Shown: positions 8,493 to 16,849 of the stretch, piece after piece
Layout: every line of letters starts with the position of its first letter
Position numbering within the stretch: the stretch's first letter is position 1
Source: Marinomonas sp. CT5
GTDB taxonomy: Bacteria; Pseudomonadota; Gammaproteobacteria; Pseudomonadales; Marinomonadaceae
DNA length: 64,000 bases
Direction: 5' to 3'
Assembly (NCBI RefSeq): GCF_018336975.1
Contig: NZ_CP025572.1
Span: 4,498,162 to 4,562,161, forward strand
Made by a program: the position numbers and the translations under genes
The notes under the pieces: model-generated
Databases searched by the model: none
Seen by the model: the letters and a program-made list of their open reading frames with translations, nothing else
What the model was told of the DNA's origin: nothing

Positions 8493-9593
8493 TTAATTTA
8501 CTTTACGCTTCAAAAAAACACCCGTTTCCACATGATGCGTATAAGGGAACTGATCAAACATTGCGTATCGCACTACTTCATGGGTACTCGATAACGATTC
8601 TAGATTTGCTTTGAGTGTTTCAGGATTGCAGGAAATATAAAGAATAGAATCGATCTTACGAATCAGTTCAACCGTTGCATCATCCAGACCTGCACGAGGT
8701 GGATCCACTAATACAACAGAAGGCGTAAGCTCACTCACACCAGCCTGAATCAAGCTCTTAGGCAACTCCACATCACCATTCAACGCAGCCGATACATCTT
8801 CACTGGCCATTTTCACTACTTGCACATTATGCATGCCGTTAATAGCAATATTGAGTTGTGCTGAATTAACCGACACTTTAGATATCTCAGTCGCTACCAC
8901 ACGATCAAAACGACGAGCTAAGGGAATAGAAAAGTTACCATTCCCACAATACATTTCGAGTAAGTCACCGGATGACTCTTTCGTCACATCCAGAGCCCAT
9001 TCCAGCATTTTTTCACTGATTACAGCATTAGGTTGGGTGAAGCTGTTTTCGACTTGCTGATAATGAAATTTCTGTCCATTTACATTGAGCGTTTCCATCA
9101 CAAAATCACGGGTGATAATTTGCTTTTTCTTACGGCTACGACCAATAAAATGGCAGGCAGGAAACGCATCATTTAACTGCTGAGCGGCCGCGTTCCACTC
9201 TGCATCGATCGGCTTATGGTAAAGCAGACTTATCAAGGCTTCACCCGTGGTTGTCGTCAGAAAATCCACTTGAAAAAGCTTATAGCGCAAGACTGGCACA
9301 TCGCGCACGGCATCAAGAAGTTTGGGCATCAATTCGTTAATAAGGCTCGATGCGGCTAAAAATTGATCGGTACGAATCGGGGTTCGAGGATCGGCAGAAT
9401 CAAACATGGCATAATACAAATCATCACCTTCGTGCCAAATTCGAAACTCAGCCCTCATTCGATAATGAGACGGCTTACTCGCAAAGACTTCCATCTCAGG
9501 CAATGACAAAGTCGCCATTAATTTGGCTAATTCAGCTTGTTTTTCTTGCAGCTGCTTTTCATACATTTCTGGTTGGATTTGATCCGGTCTCAT
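8493..9593 (-). CDS. trmA: tRNA (uracil-5-)-methyltransferase
   Basis: Makes ribothymidine at position 54 of the T-loop of tRNAs using S-adenosylmethionine. The 366-residue protein carries the SAM motif 'EMYCGNGNFS', the DPPR motif, the catalytic Cys in 'YISCNPETL' (near residue 323) and the C-terminal 'FDQFPYTHHVE' general-base region. All align by eye with E. coli TrmA (366 aa). The start is taken at the ATG at 9593 because 'MRPDQIQPEMYEKQL' matches the family N-terminus. The longer reading adds 22 unrelated residues. It appears monocistronic; serA lies 178 nt downstream in the same orientation. Confidence 0.97.
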   Translation of the reverse strand: MRPDQIQPEMYEKQLQEKQAELAKLMATLSLPEMEVFASKPSHYRMRAEFRIWHEGDDLYYAMFDSADPRTPIRTDQFLAASSLINELMPKLLDAVRDVPVLRYKLFQVDFLTTTTGEALISLLYHKPIDAEWNAAAQQLNDAFPACHFIGRSRKKKQIITRDFVMETLNVNGQKFHYQQVENSFTQPNAVISEKMLEWALDVTKESSGDLLEMYCGNGNFSIPLARRFDRVVATEISKVSVNSAQLNIAINGMHNVQVVKMASEDVSAALNGDVELPKSLIQAGVSELTPSVVLVDPPRAGLDDATVELIRKIDSILYISCNPETLKANLESLSSTHEVVRYAMFDQFPYTHHVETGVFLKRKVN

Positions 9594-9701
9594 AACGGGT
9601 TCTCTTGAAAACGATAGATGCTGATAGAGCGCGGCATTATACGAGTTCCCTGAAAACAAATCTAATCACTCGTCAATAAACAGTAATATTATCTATATCT
9701 A

Positions 9702-10694
9702 TTAATGGAGGTATTGCGGCCCAAGCAAGATAGCCAAAGACAGAGTCAGCGAAAATGTGCCATCATAATCATTATCCGCTTCATGAGTAAACTGAGGTTT
9801 AACTTGGCCAACCAGCCAATCCTTATAAAGCAGACGTTCATATTGAACATTATATAAGAAGCTATCTGGTTCAAAAGAATGCTCTCCAGACTGAAGAAAG
9901 CTCAATTGATACCCTAAACGATTTTTATCATTGACCTGATGCTGAAAAGCAAAGTTTTCTCGAGCATAAAACATGCCCTCCTTATCAAGCCAAGTCACGC
10001 CAAAATCAGATGAAAAATTTAACTTAGGTGAAATAACATAACCGAGCCCAACACCATATCTCGCTCCAATCCCTTTCGAATAATAGGCGAACGCTTCTTG
10101 CCTCTGCCACCATTCAAAACGATCTTGAACTTGTCCTTGCTTCAGACGTAGACGTATAAAAGGGTCTAGCGGGAAGTCGACTCGTATACCTGTATCAACA
10201 TCTAACCCTATGTCTTCTTTAATATAACGAACTGCGGCCGAAACATTGGATTTTAAAGCCGAATTCACCACACTATTTTGCTGGGCAGATTCTCCTTTTA
10301 AACTTTCCGGTGCCAAAGAGTCTCGCTCTGATTCAATAATCAAACGCAATCTATCTTGCGTGTTGGGAAGCTTTAATTTAGCCTGAAATTCAAAAAAACC
10401 TGAGCGCTTACTTTCTTCTTCGCTCAACACCGAACCGAATCGAATCTTTAAGTAACTATCAGAGCGTTGTTCACTTTGACTTTTCTTTCCCGATAAAAAG
10501 GAATCAATGCTTTTAGACCAATCACCAATTGTCTTCGAAAGGCTTTCATGTGAATCCAACCACCAAGGTGTTTCAGGCTTCTCGTGCTTAGTAGACTCAG
10601 GAGGCGTATCAACCACGCTCGCTTCAGAAAATGCAAATAAGGGCCAACAAGCTATCAAAAAAGTTACGGCCTTTTGCCCCTTATTTGACATCAT
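9702..10694 (-). CDS. Predicted outer-membrane beta-barrel-like protein of unknown function
   Basis: A 330-residue protein with a signal peptide (about residues 1-26, 'FLIACWPLFAFSEA'). A charged spacer (27-95) is followed by about 230 residues of alternating polar/hydrophobic strands rich in aromatics, ending in '...LLGPQYLH'. The strand pattern (for example 'GIGARYGVGLGYVISPKLNF') suggests an outer-membrane barrel. I do not recognise a named family. Its ATG lies 3 nt after the mtnN stop, so it is co-translated as the last gene of the luxP-like/luxQ-like/mtnN operon. Whether it is functionally tied to that receptor or merely downstream cannot be told from sequence. Confidence 0.75.
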   Translation of the reverse strand: MMSNKGQKAVTFLIACWPLFAFSEASVVDTPPESTKHEKPETPWWLDSHESLSKTIGDWSKSIDSFLSGKKSQSEQRSDSYLKIRFGSVLSEEESKRSGFFEFQAKLKLPNTQDRLRLIIESERDSLAPESLKGESAQQNSVVNSALKSNVSAAVRYIKEDIGLDVDTGIRVDFPLDPFIRLRLKQGQVQDRFEWWQRQEAFAYYSKGIGARYGVGLGYVISPKLNFSSDFGVTWLDKEGMFYARENFAFQHQVNDKNRLGYQLSFLQSGEHSFEPDSFLYNVQYERLLYKDWLVGQVKPQFTHEADNDYDGTFSLTLSLAILLGPQYLH

Positions 10695-10697
10695 CAG

Positions 10698-11393
10698 TTA
10701 AAGGCCTTTTAGCATTTGCTGAATCATTCTAGATGAATTCTCAGCCGCCACTTTCAAATATTCTTCAAAGCTCTGAGGCGATTCTTTACCTGCAATATCA
10801 GATAAAGAGCGAACCACAACAAACGGTGTCCCAAATTTAAAACACACTTGCGCAACGGCCGCAGCTTCCATTTCAACAGCAACCAACTCTGGAAAAGTGG
10901 CTCGCACTGAGTCCACTCGCGTTGGATCACTCATAAAGCTGTCACCTGTACCAATCAAGCCCACTTTCGCCTGAACATCAGTCACTGCCTGAAACGCAGC
11001 CTTTGCTTGCCTAATTAAATTCTCATCGGCCGCATAAGTCGCTGGCATATTGGGCACTTGCCCCATCACATAACCAAACGCTGTAACATCAACATCATGG
11101 TGAACCACTTGATCGGAAATCACCACATCACCAACTCGTAAATCTGGATCAAACCCACCAGCCGAGCCAATATTAATGACATACTCAGGTTTAAACTCAG
11201 ACAGCAACAAAGTCGTTGAGACAGCCGCATTCACTTTACCAATGCCGGATTTCAACAGAACCACATCTTTACCTTCAAAATGTCCTATAAAAAAATCACA
11301 CCCTGCGATAGTCTGCTCTCGAACATCGGTCATCCAGCCTTTAATAACGGCAACTTCTTCATCCATGGCTCCAATTAATCCGATTACACTCAT
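10698..11393 (-). CDS. mtnN: 5'-methylthioadenosine/S-adenosylhomocysteine nucleosidase
   Basis: Hydrolyses methylthioadenosine and S-adenosylhomocysteine, releasing adenine and leaving methylthioribose or S-ribosylhomocysteine. The latter is the LuxS substrate for AI-2. The 231-residue protein has the N-terminal 'IGLIGAMDEEV' with the catalytic Glu-12 region, 'VAVEMEAAAVAQV' and the active-site Asp in 'RSLSDIAG', all as in E. coli Pfs (232 aa). AGGAG lies 6 nt before the ATG. The ATG overlaps the stop of the LuxQ-like gene (ATGA), coupling its translation to a sensor of the AI-2 receptor family. Pfs is otherwise usually alone or in a housekeeping context, so this coupling is notable. Confidence 0.97.
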   Translation of the reverse strand: MSVIGLIGAMDEEVAVIKGWMTDVREQTIAGCDFFIGHFEGKDVVLLKSGIGKVNAAVSTTLLLSEFKPEYVINIGSAGGFDPDLRVGDVVISDQVVHHDVDVTAFGYVMGQVPNMPATYAADENLIRQAKAAFQAVTDVQAKVGLIGTGDSFMSDPTRVDSVRATFPELVAVEMEAAAVAQVCFKFGTPFVVVRSLSDIAGKESPQSFEEYLKVAAENSSRMIQQMLKGL

Positions 11394-13981
11394 TCTTTAC
11401 TCCTAAGATTTATGTCTTGCTGCATCACTTCTTGCTTGAATAGCCGTATTTGATCACCTGAATAAGGCAGCGTCATCTCGAAAAACGCCACATTATCCGG
11501 CATTTCAGGCCAGTTTAGTACCGAAAAGAACCTCACATCAGGAAAAGCTAACTGAATTGTTCGCAAAAGACATTCAGGTTGAACGTCAAGTAAAACGATT
11601 ATGGCGTCAGGATGATACGACAACACCACATCATAATTCTCTAAATCAGCTAACCACTGCGTCGCAATGTCATATTGCTCTAACTCGGTGTACCAAATGG
11701 CTTTACTAATTCGGCTGCCGCCCACTATAACCCAAGACAAGTTCTGCTCGTTCGAGTGAATAGGTACAATACCTTCTAGCTCACAAGCTTTTGATAACAC
11801 TTTATATAAACTGTAGTCCGAGGAACATCCCTGCATAGTAAAGACATGCGGCTCAACATTAGCCGGTAAGATACTATTGAGCCAAACAATAGGAAGGTCA
11901 TCTCGATTGTATTTGAGCTTAAGCGCACGAGTCATATCAGTCTGTACTTCAAAGTCTTTATCACAACCAATCAATACAACGTCAAATTTCATTACTGCAC
12001 TAAATTGAGTAAAAAAACTGTCGGTTGAAATATACTCCTCAACATGCACCCCTAATCGCATTAACGACATTGTTATAGCACTAGCATTTGAATAATCATT
12101 AGCGACCCAAGCCACTACTTTATTTGACAAAGATTTATTTACGAGTTCGCTTTCACCCTCTCGCATCATTATATTTAACTGTAAGGCATTATTTTGTAGG
12201 GTTTTTTGCTGACCACCAAGCTGATTAACAAGCCTACCCACCATCCAATAAAACAATGGCCTAAAAATCATGTCATTCATTGCAATTATTTCAAGCTCAG
12301 CACCGTTAAATCGAATCGTCAGCCTTCTCTCTTCCATGTCATTAGACATAACCATCATGAAGATAACGCGCATCAGACTTCTAACGTTGTTATCTACCGC
12401 GACCACTCTAGAACCCGTTTCAACAGAACAATCTAATATTGCCTTATTCGCCTCAACCCCAATATCAGCGATCACTCTGGCGCTTTCTTGGCAGAAGACC
12501 TCTCCTATTCGCAAATATTCAACATTACTTTCTTCGTCACTAATGTCATTCAATACAGACACTAGCAAAGACAACCAACCTTGAAAGGGCCTAGCCTCTA
12601 TATAACCAGGCAACTCAGACAAATAGCTCAACTCGTTTATTATTGCTTCGGCATCAACTTTCTTTTGTGCTGCTGAGGACAGAGGCTCTAACTGCTCAAG
12701 TTGCCAAATTAAACTCGTTTCCTCGGTAACATTTCGGCCAACGAGTAACAACCCTCGATAAGCACTTTCATTTTCAAATGAATAAGCTTGCCATCGATAT
12801 ATTCGTCCAAGATGATTAATGGTTAATTCGAAAGTCACACCGATAGCCCCTTTCAGAGCATCTTGAATAGGTTGATGACAGGAAATAGGTAAAAAATCGA
12901 ATAGTGTCCGAGCTTTATCTGCATCAGTAAAAATGCGTTTGGCTTCCGCATTGATTAATTCCACTTCAGCCACTTCATTACAAAAAATAAGAGCGCTATG
13001 TACAGACTCAGTAAGAAGTTCAAACCTCTGCTCTTTTGCTTTTATCAATGATTTATATTGGTTACTTTGCATTTGAATAGAGCGCAATTCGGCATAAGGC
13101 AACAACGTATCTTGATGCTGATAAACAATCGACTCAAGAGGCTGAAAAAGCCATATTTTTATTCGTCGTAATAGAACAAAATACAAGCACAACAAAACAA
13201 GGAAAACGGCCACAATAAGAGGAAGAGCCTTGGTAAATAAGGCGGATGAAAGATTATGTATTTGAGTGATATCGAGCTGTAAATCAGCCTGTACTGGGGA
13301 CACCAATGGCAGATGTGAATATAATGTCTCTCCAGATAAATCCACACCTAATTTATGCTCCTCCAACAACACCTTTTTATGTTCATTATCATAAACTCGA
13401 ACCGCGCTCACCTGCGCACTTTCTAGTAACTCATTGGCTAACGTTAAATTATCATTGAGAGAAATAAAGCCATACAAAAAACCGATATTGTCTTGTTCTG
13501 ATGAAATAAGTGGTTTTTTATACATTAACAACATAGAACCATCATCAGTCACAATGGATGACCATCTATTTATCAACCCCTCTTGCAGCACTGTTTCGAA
13601 GTTAACCTTAGTAAATAACCTTGCCCTCGGGTCCATCGAATGCTTACCACTCTTCCACTCAATGTAAAAGAAATCCAACCCACCAAAAAACAACACATCA
13701 TGATGACTAAAAAGCAAATCAAGTTCTCGACCTGAAGCATAATTACTCAACGCCAGATCCTGCGCAATAAACTGCATTTCTCCTTCTGCTCGGATGAGAT
13801 AGCTATTGAACGCCTGCTCAACCACTTGGTGTTTTAACGCTAAATTTTCTTCTGAGGACGTCTGATTTTGGGTTTCAACAAAATACAGAATAGCGAAAAC
13901 AATAACAAAAAAGGCTACAGTAATTAGCAGCAATATTCTTTGGTGAAGTCGCTTCTCTAAACTAATACCTACTTCTGCCAT
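11390..13981 (-). CDS. LuxQ-like membrane sensor with degenerate kinase and receiver domains
   Basis: An 863-residue inner-membrane protein. TM1 is at about 16-34. The periplasmic domain (about 35-250) resembles the LuxQ periplasmic fold: 'GLINRWSSIV...GSMLLMYKKPL' aligns with LuxQ 'NRVSFSNNWYYI...RHMLVRRVPI'. TM2 is at about 250-270, and a PAS-like domain at about 315-420. The region where LuxQ has its phospho-acceptor (HEIRTP) contains no such histidine motif. The ATPase-like region (about 530-620) lacks recognisable N, G1 and G2 boxes. The first receiver-like domain (about 630-745) reads 'FDVVLIGCD' where LuxQ has 'YDLILMDN', so the Asp is missing. A second receiver-like domain follows (about 755-850). 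It overlaps the LuxP-like gene by 13 nt and mtnN by 4 nt. I infer a receptor that signals without autophosphorylation. Confidence 0.8.
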   Translation of the reverse strand: MAEVGISLEKRLHQRILLLITVAFFVIVFAILYFVETQNQTSSEENLALKHQVVEQAFNSYLIRAEGEMQFIAQDLALSNYASGRELDLLFSHHDVLFFGGLDFFYIEWKSGKHSMDPRARLFTKVNFETVLQEGLINRWSSIVTDDGSMLLMYKKPLISSEQDNIGFLYGFISLNDNLTLANELLESAQVSAVRVYDNEHKKVLLEEHKLGVDLSGETLYSHLPLVSPVQADLQLDITQIHNLSSALFTKALPLIVAVFLVLLCLYFVLLRRIKIWLFQPLESIVYQHQDTLLPYAELRSIQMQSNQYKSLIKAKEQRFELLTESVHSALIFCNEVAEVELINAEAKRIFTDADKARTLFDFLPISCHQPIQDALKGAIGVTFELTINHLGRIYRWQAYSFENESAYRGLLLVGRNVTEETSLIWQLEQLEPLSSAAQKKVDAEAIINELSYLSELPGYIEARPFQGWLSLLVSVLNDISDEESNVEYLRIGEVFCQESARVIADIGVEANKAILDCSVETGSRVVAVDNNVRSLMRVIFMMVMSNDMEERRLTIRFNGAELEIIAMNDMIFRPLFYWMVGRLVNQLGGQQKTLQNNALQLNIMMREGESELVNKSLSNKVVAWVANDYSNASAITMSLMRLGVHVEEYISTDSFFTQFSAVMKFDVVLIGCDKDFEVQTDMTRALKLKYNRDDLPIVWLNSILPANVEPHVFTMQGCSSDYSLYKVLSKACELEGIVPIHSNEQNLSWVIVGGSRISKAIWYTELEQYDIATQWLADLENYDVVLSYHPDAIIVLLDVQPECLLRTIQLAFPDVRFFSVLNWPEMPDNVAFFEMTLPYSGDQIRLFKQEVMQQDINLRSKE

Positions 13982-15093
13982 AATTCCACCGAGTAATGAT
14001 AAGCTTGATGCTGCATTAAACGTAAACTCTCTGAATCTAATTCAGCAGATATAAGCGTTGAATTTGCAACATAAAGATTAGGCATATTCTTTCCTTCAAG
14101 ATCCAATTTAATTGCTTCAGCCACAGCAATGGCAAGATCATCCCTCATAAACAGTATGCCAGCTTTTACGATGCGATTTTCAAAACCCTTAATACCGTGC
14201 GAAGACAGCTCCCACGAATTGGTTTGTGTATTTGAATTTAGGTTACCTTGATCTTGAATTGCAGCGACAACACCATTCGAAATGTTTTGCGAGCAGCTAA
14301 AAATAAAATCTGGTGGATTGTCTTTTAAAAGCGCTCTTGTCGCTTCAAACGCACGAACAGTGTCATCTGCAACAACTTTTACCTGTTTCACATGATGCTT
14401 ATATTTAATCATCTCATCTAAAAACAAATCGCAACGTAAATGACCAAGATAGCTTGTCGGTAAAACCAGTGCCGAAATCTTTGCATCGGTAGGTAACTGA
14501 CGCTCTAGATAACTCGCGAGCATTTTCGTTGCCTTTTGCTGATCAAAACCAATATACATTAGAGGTGGATGATTCATCCAATGAACAAAGGGGGTCGCAA
14601 AATCATATAGAATAATTTTAGACTTACCTGATTTCAAAAATCGCTCGGCAAAACGACGCTGAACAAAGCCTAACCGGGTCATCACGATATAGTCTGGCTG
14701 CGTATCAGCCAACTTAAAATAAGAGGAAAGATCACTGCTTTGATCCGAGGGCAACACATAAGTATCTAAGCGATAATCAATGGCTAACTCTCTCATACGT
14801 TTTCGAAAAGCAATAAGTAATGACTGATTTTCGATTGAATTCGTGTCACCGAACAAGATTAGCGCAATACGAGCGGCTCTTTTCTGGGAGGTACGAATCG
14901 GGCTGGGGGGGGAATTTACAACGGTGGTGAACTGTTCTGCTAAAGGACCTTGCCTCGGAATTAATTGATAAAATTCGTGGCTGTCCATCAAATCAAGAGT
15001 CAGGTTCGCACCATGAGCTAATGAGAAAACACACCCGATGATAATCCATACAACAAAAGAGCTCAGTCTTCGCATTACCACATTCAATTCCAT
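13969..15093 (-). CDS. LuxP-like periplasmic binding protein (AI-2 receptor family)
   Basis: A 374-residue exported type-I periplasmic binding protein. A signal peptide (hydrophobic stretch about residues 12-28, ending AHG) precedes a fold that aligns with V. harveyi LuxP along its length. Examples are 'PPLMYIGFDQQKATKMLASYL' against LuxP '[21 protein letters not shown]', and the C-terminal 'AEAIKLDLEGKNMPNLY' against 'AEAIKWDLEDKPVPTVY'. By eye, LuxP pocket residues Ser79, Arg215 and Trp289 are kept, but Gln77, Trp82, Asn159, Asp267 and Arg310 are replaced. The start could instead be the ATG at 15075; neither has a clear Shine-Dalgarno. A run of eight C on the coding strand (14905-14912) lies inside the gene. 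It leads the receptor/mtnN operon. Confidence 0.85.
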   Translation of the reverse strand: MELNVVMRRLSSFVVWIIIGCVFSLAHGANLTLDLMDSHEFYQLIPRQGPLAEQFTTVVNSPPSPIRTSQKRAARIALILFGDTNSIENQSLLIAFRKRMRELAIDYRLDTYVLPSDQSSDLSSYFKLADTQPDYIVMTRLGFVQRRFAERFLKSGKSKIILYDFATPFVHWMNHPPLMYIGFDQQKATKMLASYLERQLPTDAKISALVLPTSYLGHLRCDLFLDEMIKYKHHVKQVKVVADDTVRAFEATRALLKDNPPDFIFSCSQNISNGVVAAIQDQGNLNSNTQTNSWELSSHGIKGFENRIVKAGILFMRDDLAIAVAEAIKLDLEGKNMPNLYVANSTLISAELDSESLRLMQHQAYHYSVELWQK

Positions 15094-15228
15094 CTAATAG
15101 AAAGCAAATATTCTAACTAAATTAACGAACTTTAGTGATAACGCAAACAAGAAAGTAGTAACGGATACAAAAATGTCTCTAATAAGCATCAATAGAGACG
15201 CTTAAGACATTCTAATAAATTTTAGGCA

Positions 15229-15261
15229 TAAAAAAAGCCGACATAAAGTCAGCTTTTTTAA
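15229..15261 (-). terminator. Terminator of the tRNA-Leu gene
   Basis: Stem AAAAAAGC(C)GAC / GTC(A)GCTTTTTT with loop ATAAA, giving a U-run on the minus strand directly after the tRNA. Confidence 0.75.
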
Positions 15262-15264
15262 ATT

Positions 15265-15349
15265 TGGTGCGGAAGGAGAGACTCGAACTCTCACGCCGTG
15301 AAGCACTGGAACCTAAATCCAGCGTGTCTACCAATTCCACCACTCCCGC
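15265..15349 (-). tRNA. tRNA-Leu (anticodon UAG)
   Basis: On the minus strand an 85-nt class II tRNA starts GCGGGAG and ends TTCCGCACCA, so the CCA end is encoded. The acceptor stem pairs over 7 bp with one G-U. The anticodon arm is CTGGA-TTTAGGT-TCCAG, giving anticodon TAG, which reads CUN leucine codons. The long variable arm and T-arm GAGTTCGAGTCTC are intact. Confidence 0.97.
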
Positions 15350-15363
15350 AAGGAATGGCGAGC

Positions 15364-15391
15364 ATTATAGGCAATTGATTTTTCCGGTCAA
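15364..15391 (-). promoter_or_regulatory. Strong sigma-70 promoter of tRNA-Leu
   Basis: On the minus strand -35 TTGACC (15386-15391) and consensus -10 TATAAT (15364-15369) are 16 bp apart. A GC-rich discriminator (GCTCGCC) follows, typical of stringently regulated stable-RNA promoters. The tRNA begins about 15 nt after the -10. Confidence 0.9.
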
Positions 15392-15486
15392 TAGTTTTTT
15401 TGCTTTTTTATTAAAAACTTAAAATTATTTTCCTTCACCTTGCCGCTCACCATTTGTATCACGTGAAATTTCTTGTCAATCGTTGA

Positions 15487-16554
15487 TTAGAAAACTCGAC
15501 CACCAGCATATTCACCACGCTCGTAGCGAACAGCCATTTCTTCCAGATCCATAGTATGAATACGAGAAGCTTGACCAGCACAACCAAAAGCTTCATAGCG
15601 GTCAATACATACCGCTTTCATCGCTTTGATGCTTTCGGTTAAGTATTTACGAGGGTCAAAGTTACCCTTGTGCTCAGCAAGACTACGGCGAATCGCCCCC
15701 GTTGCCGCCAAACGCAAATCTGTATCGATGTTAACCTTACGAACGCCGTAACGAATCGCCTTAACAATCTCTTCAACTGGGACACCATAAGTCTCTGGAA
15801 TCTCGCCACCAAACTCATTGATGATAGATAACCAATCTTGAGGCACAGAAGACGAACCATGCAACACAATGTGTGTGTTTGGTAACAGGTCTACGATTTT
15901 TGCAATACGTTCAATATCAAGAATGTCGCCAGTCGGTGGACGAGTAAACTTGTATGCACCATGACTAGTACCAATTGCCACAGCCAAAGCGTCAATACCA
16001 GTAGCGTTAACAAAATCTACCGCTTCTTGAGGGTCTGTCAACATCTGATCATGAGAAAGAGTCCCTTCAGCGCCAACGCCATCTTCTTCGCCCGCTTGAC
16101 CCGTTTCTAGAGAGCCCAATACACCCAACTCACCTTCTACAGATACGCCACATGCATGCGCAAACTCAACAGTACGACGAGTAACATCAACGTTATAATC
16201 GTAGCTTGCAGGCGTTTTACCGTCCGCCATCAAAGAGCCATCCATCATTACTGATGAGAAACCAAGTTGAATAGAACGCTGACAGATCGCTGGTGACGTA
16301 CCGTGATCCTGATGCATAACCACTGGAATATGTGGGTAGTCTTCAATTGCCGCAGCAATCAGGTGACGTAGGAAGTGAGAACCAGCGTATTTACGAGCAC
16401 CAGCAGAAGCCTGCATGATAACAGGAGAATTCACTTCGTGAGCCGCTTCCATAATGGCTTTCACTTGCTCCATGTTATTCACATTAAAAGCGGGCAAACC
16501 ATAGCTGTGTTCTGCTGCATGATCGAGCAGTTGACGCATACTAATTAAAGGCAT
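15487..16554 (-). CDS. fba: Fructose-bisphosphate aldolase, class II
   Basis: Zinc-dependent aldolase interconverting fructose-1,6-bisphosphate with glyceraldehyde-3-phosphate and dihydroxyacetone phosphate. The 355-residue protein has '[19 protein letters not shown]', the metal ligands in 'VVMHQDHGT', the acidic loop '[15 protein letters not shown]', the His in 'GTSHGAYKF' and 'VLHGSSSVP'. These are the signatures of the long class II (Calvin-type) aldolases. The start is the ATG at 16554, preceded by AGAGGAAA. A TTG-initiated extension by six codons would contain that ribosome site and is rejected. It is the last gene of the tkt-epd-pgk-fba series; 295 nt separate it from pgk. Confidence 0.97.
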   Translation of the reverse strand: MPLISMRQLLDHAAEHSYGLPAFNVNNMEQVKAIMEAAHEVNSPVIMQASAGARKYAGSHFLRHLIAAAIEDYPHIPVVMHQDHGTSPAICQRSIQLGFSSVMMDGSLMADGKTPASYDYNVDVTRRTVEFAHACGVSVEGELGVLGSLETGQAGEEDGVGAEGTLSHDQMLTDPQEAVDFVNATGIDALAVAIGTSHGAYKFTRPPTGDILDIERIAKIVDLLPNTHIVLHGSSSVPQDWLSIINEFGGEIPETYGVPVEEIVKAIRYGVRKVNIDTDLRLAATGAIRRSLAEHKGNFDPRKYLTESIKAMKAVCIDRYEAFGCAGQASRIHTMDLEEMAVRYERGEYAGGRVF

Positions 16555-16849
16555 AAAAATTTCCTCTGACAATTTGTCTTATAGTCTGTTTATAACGAAC
16601 AGAGTTATGGTGTTAGTTAACTCTATAATTTTGTAATCATGGCTCGGCTTAATCGGCCGCCCATGTGGCTTACGCCTTATCGTTATAGTCATGCTCGGCT
16701 GACACCGAGCAGGTCACTCTCTAGTTTTATTTTTATCGACATCACTTCATTCAACTCTCATTGAACCTCTAGCAATGCTAACAAAGCAGGCTTTTCACCT
16801 TTTTAGTAATTATAAAATTCTTTCGGGCGATCTTTGCCACCCTTTTATA
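16555..16849 (-). other. Intergenic region between pgk and fba
   Basis: It holds a 6-bp hairpin GCTCGG-CTGACA-CCGAGC (16693-16710) without a U-run, and AT-rich stretches at about 16580-16640 (TTATAA, TATAAG) that could be fba promoter elements. I see no ORF or RNA gene. The hairpin could slow or protect the pgk-fba transcript, but this is a guess. Confidence 0.35.
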
